From the NCBI GenBank assembly GCA_000711775.1, contig ARYC01002499.1, positions 16,190 through 80,189 on the forward strand: DNA of 64,000 bases. The letters run 5' to 3'. Source of the DNA: Oxytricha trifallax. Its lineage: Eukaryota > Ciliophora > Spirotrichea > Sporadotrichida > Oxytrichidae. Below, in pieces: positions 61,287-64,000 of this stretch (position 1 is the stretch's first letter; each line of letters opens with the position of its first letter). A model generated the notes under the pieces. The model ran no database searches and was not told the origin of the DNA. It saw nothing but the letters and a program-made list of their open reading frames with translations. A program made the position numbers and the translations under genes.

Positions 61287-62704
61287 GGGTATTGATACCA
61301 GGACGTCCTAGGATCACCAGGACGTCCCAGGAGTATCAGTCCCAGAATTACCAGGATGTCCCAAATTATATATTAGTGTAATAAAATAAAAATTACTATT
61401 TCTTTTAAATATAATTTCATATTAATAATAAATAATAATCAATGAAAGCTTACTTGAATAAAAAAGCTGACTATTATAAACCTATTCATTTAAATAAAGT
61501 GTTTAATATTGCTGAAATACACTTTATTTTATAAAAATATATTTTATTTATATCAAATATAAATTACAAAGTTATCCAAAAAGGTTATTATCAATAATTT
61601 CAGAATTGTATTAAGCTTTATTTTTATATATTGCTGAGAAATTCTTTATTAACATTGAATTTATTTTTTAGATAATAAGGATACAGAAATGCAAACTTTA
61701 GATATATTTATATTTATATGTTTATTTTAAATAAATAATAATTAATTATTTTCTTGATTTTAAGCCTCGTTCATCTGGACATGATCTTGTAAAAGATAGC
61801 TATCTTGAGCTTTAATTAGGTCTTAATAATTATTCTAACATCCCAGATAGCTTTATTACAGATGAGCCACATGATTTAATCTGAAAACTTCATTACATCA
61901 TCAACTGTTTCACTGGTGTTTCTAATATTAACAAAAAAATAAAATAGGATCTCTCGCAATACTTTCAAAGAGTATGTATTAGTACTAGAATTTCTTAAAC
62001 CATTTTTTAAAGTTTATCTAAGCGACATTGGTTATTATCATAATCGTAAAAGCATGTCTATATACTTCTCTCGTAAAGTATACTTGATTTATAGTAATGA
62101 TTAGAATTTCAAACTTTAAATATTAATTGATAGCATGACACATCCTTCTAATTAAAAAATTAATTCTCATGTATCATGTGCTATGTGATCTTCAATGATT
62201 TTTATCAATCTAGTTCCATGTGTATTTATGTTAATTATTGTTCACGATTCAAAATTATTTTTTTCACTTATTCATTCATATTACCTTTAATAACCTTATT
62301 TAGAGGTGTTGACTCCGATTCTTCAAAAGGTGCTAACGCCCCATTGGCCGTTGCTGTTAATTATTTTATTTGGTATAAAAGGATGAGCTCTGGCATTCCT
62401 TACACTACTAGGGTAACACCCCTTGACCCAGCCTGATAAGATTTTTATAGAATCTTTTTTTAGATACTTCATGTTATGGTTTTAATTTTTTTTACACTAA
62501 TATATAATTTGGGACGTCCTGATACTTCTGGGACGTCCTGATGATCCTGGGACGTCCTGATGATCTTGGGACGTCCTGATGAGTTCGGGACGTCCTGGTG
62601 ATCCTGGGACGTCCTGGTGATTCTGGGACGTCCTGGTGATCCTGGGACGTCCTGGTAATCTTGGGACGTCCTGATGAGTTCGGGACGTCCCGGTATCAAC
62701 ACCC
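61287..62704. mobile_element. 1,418-bp element with 19-bp tandem repeats at its ends
   Basis: Termini GGGTATTGATACC (left) and GGTATCAACACCC (right) are inverted repeats. Inside each end are arrays of a 19-bp unit around GGGACGTCC: about four irregular copies on the left, ten on the right. An 8-bp duplication ATAAATTT flanks it (61,279-61,286 and 62,705-62,712). It sits inside the coding tail of the SecA-like gene: without the element and one duplication, the frame runs straight through (KIIDKFKESGVLSEQ). The A/T-rich interior has no convincing gene; a frame at 62,176-62,436 is probably chance. Confidence 0.8.
62511..62700. repeat. Ten 19-bp tandem repeats (GGGACGTCC core)
   Basis: GGGACGTCC starts at 62,511, 62,530, 62,549, 62,568, 62,587, 62,606, 62,625, 62,644, 62,663 and 62,682, an exact 19-bp period. 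The spacers vary among CTGATGATC, CTGGTGATC and TGATGAGTT types. Each unit contains the palindrome GACGTC. The array has no stop codons in several frames, giving repetitive pseudo-proteins. It is the right terminal array of the surrounding element. Confidence 0.95.
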
Positions 62705-62712
62705 ATAAATTT

Positions 62713-63341
62713 AAGGAGTCTGGTGTTCTTTCTGAATAAATTCCTATCGTAGATCCTGAAGCTGTCGAAGTAAAAGTTATAGTGGATAAGATAGTGGAAG
62801 AAGTAGAAATGCTCTCATAGGAGCTATAAAAGATATTGAAGAAAAAAAGGTGGCCTCTGAAGAAGAAATGAAAACTGAAGCTGTGGCTGATGAGCCAGAA
62901 ACTTAAAGTAAATTAGAGTTCTATTAACCTTATATCTTAGAATTCATTGTCGAGAAAATGAGTCAGAACCCTGTGCTCTTAGACTTGACTATTAGTGAAG
63001 TTGAGAAGATCTTCAAAAACTGCGTGAAGCGCCAATATATGGAGATCACTTAAGAGTCAGGCAGAGAAAGATCGAAGAGCAGGGAATGAAAGAAAAAGAT
63101 TAATAAGAGAAGTAGAAAGGCTTAAGTGAAGACAGAGCAGATTAAGGACTTAATTTAAAACTGAGTTATACTTGTAAGGAGGAGTTGCAGAGACAAGTCT
63201 TTTAATGAAACTTAAAAGGAGCATGAAGAGATCGAAGAAAGTATGGAAGCCTGGTTGTAGAAGGCTTAAAATTAAAGGAGAAACTTCAAAGGTGATATAG
63301 ATCATAAGAATCTCAAAAGAGAGGGGCTAAAAAGAAGATGA
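62713..63341 (+). pseudogene. C-terminal tail of the SecA-like gene, coiled coil, decayed
   Basis: Continues the frame interrupted by the 1.4-kb element: KESGVLSEQIPIVDPEAVEV, then Glu/Lys-rich heptad-like sequence, FIVEKMSQNPVLLDLTISEV, ending after EEIESMEAWLQ... at TGA 63,339-63,341. Frame changes near 62,820 and two or more after 63,085 show decay. The charged helical tail suggests a coiled coil, but where the original protein ended is uncertain. Confidence 0.5.
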
Positions 63342-63433
63342 TTTTAATGTTTAATTTCTAAAAAATTCACCATACTCATGCTCTTTCTGTTAGTAGTGTC
63401 CAGATGATGGATGGGAATAGAAGACAATAAAAG

Positions 63434-63667
63434 TCAAAGGCGAAAGTTCTGCACCTGCCCTTTCAGATTCTGAGAACCGAAGTCTTGCATAACTTGCTCC
63501 TTAATTTTACGTAAGTCAAATACTTCACTTTCCAAGTTATCATGATCTTGTTTTAGCCTCTTAGTTTCTTATAGAAAGAGCTATCTGTCGAATTTTAAGG
63601 CTAATTCATAATCTTTCACCTCTTCGGTCTCATCTCTTGTACTCTTTCTTTTTGATGAATTAATTCT
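63434..63667 (-). pseudogene. Coiled-coil fragment in opposite orientation
   Basis: A minus-strand frame ending at TGA 63,434-63,436 with content such as ETEEVKDYELALKFDRQ, TKRLKQDHDNLESEVFDLRK and KEQVMQDFGSQNLKGQVQN, a typical coiled coil. It resembles in style the tail of the adjacent plus-strand gene, so it may be an inverted piece of the same gene (scrambled germline segment) or the end of a convergent gene. No start codon is visible. Confidence 0.4.
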
Positions 63668-63752
63668 TCATGAGGTTCACAGCTCCTCTTTCAGCTACAA
63701 AAACAATAAATGGAGAGTAAACCTACTGCTGAAGTTGAGGCACCTAGATAAT

Positions 63753-64000
63753 CAAAACCCCAAAACCCCTTAATGAGGTTTATAAGTGCTTTGATTTGTA
63801 GGGAATTTGTTAGGGGTTGGGGTTATTAATTAAATGCGAGACAAAAATAGCAAGCTTTTGGGGGTCTATTTATGATGAAGCGTATATAGATTTAGTGTTT
63901 AAACTGCGTTATGGATGTGATATATACAGTGAATAACTCAAACCAGTACTGAACTATAAGTCTATTGCAATGCTCTAAAAGCGTAGTCCCTCAACTGTTC
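63753..64000 (+). mobile_element. Telomere-bearing element (TBE), copy 3, left end only
   Basis: Starts CAAAACCCCAAAACCCC at 63,753, preceded by AAT (63,750-63,752). The terminal repeat and the following sequence are nearly identical to the copy at 11,992, so both belong to one subfamily. The window ends inside its transposase gene. Confidence 0.9.
63834..64000 (+). pseudogene. TBE transposase, N-terminal part, frameshifted and cut by the window end
   Basis: ATG 63,834 followed by CGA, so the codon that is TGA in the copy at 12,073 is intact. However, a run of five G (four in the other copy) at about 63,859-63,863 shifts the frame before SIYDEAYIDLVFKLRYGC. About 50 residues are seen, matching copy 1 closely. 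The catalytic part lies beyond the window. Confidence 0.85.

Noticed and set aside
62511..62700. Possible CRISPR-like array
   Set aside because: The period is 19 bp with no unique spacers of 25-40 bp, there are no cas genes, and the genome is eukaryotic.
62469..62706. Two overlapping repetitive minus-strand reading frames with a 19-residue period
   Set aside because: They are the translated 19-bp tandem array at the end of a mobile element; 19 bp read three times gives a stop-free 19-residue period in any frame without a stop.

Overview
The window looks like a piece of the germline (micronuclear) genome of a stichotrichous ciliate close to Oxytricha/Sterkiella. Three observations support this. 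Convincing proteins appear only when TAA and TAG are read as glutamine and TGA is the only stop. Three transposons end in the ciliate telomere motif (C4A4) and carry the three genes of Oxytricha telomere-bearing elements (TBEs). Most of the DNA is very A/T-rich filler in which small, less A/T-rich islands of coding quality are scattered, as expected before developmental DNA elimination. The species is inferred, not proven.

Layout. 1-656: small element with terminal inverted repeats. 2.5, 10.2 and 27.7 kb: copies of a fold-back family. 4.3-5.7 kb: less A/T-rich island with two candidate tail-to-tail intron-bearing genes. 6.1-7.15 kb: fold-back element enclosing a fragment that looks like a Rep/superfamily 3 helicase. 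11,992-16,836: TBE with transposase, 22-kDa ORF (split by another fold-back element) and zinc-finger kinase. 20.29-27.73 kb: a 7.4-kb element with inverted termini and two large unrecognised genes, itself carrying a nested fold-back. 27.7-37.2 kb: fold-back elements of several families, two of them nested. 44,213-48,365: second TBE in the opposite orientation, with an intact transposase. 48.4-55.6 kb: probable macronuclear-destined locus that starts with a kinase-like ORF and has coding-quality segments on both strands. 56.5-57.1 kb: another fold-back. 58.5-63.3 kb: decayed SecA-like ATPase gene, split by a 1.4-kb element that contains 19-bp tandem repeats. 63,753 to the end: start of a third TBE of the same subfamily as the first.

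How it fits together. The TBE genes are the transposition kit, and in Oxytricha TBE transposases are known to take part in developmental DNA elimination. The other elements are mostly non-coding hairpins that have inserted into each other and into genes. The strongest candidate for something undescribed is the 7.4-kb two-gene element. The TGTTCTGAC fold-back family, the 19-bp-repeat element and the Rep-like fragment in a hairpin come next.

Limit: with TGA as the only stop, A/T-rich DNA gives open frames of 50-100 codons by chance, so small candidate segments carry low confidence unless motifs, introns or homologous copies support them.
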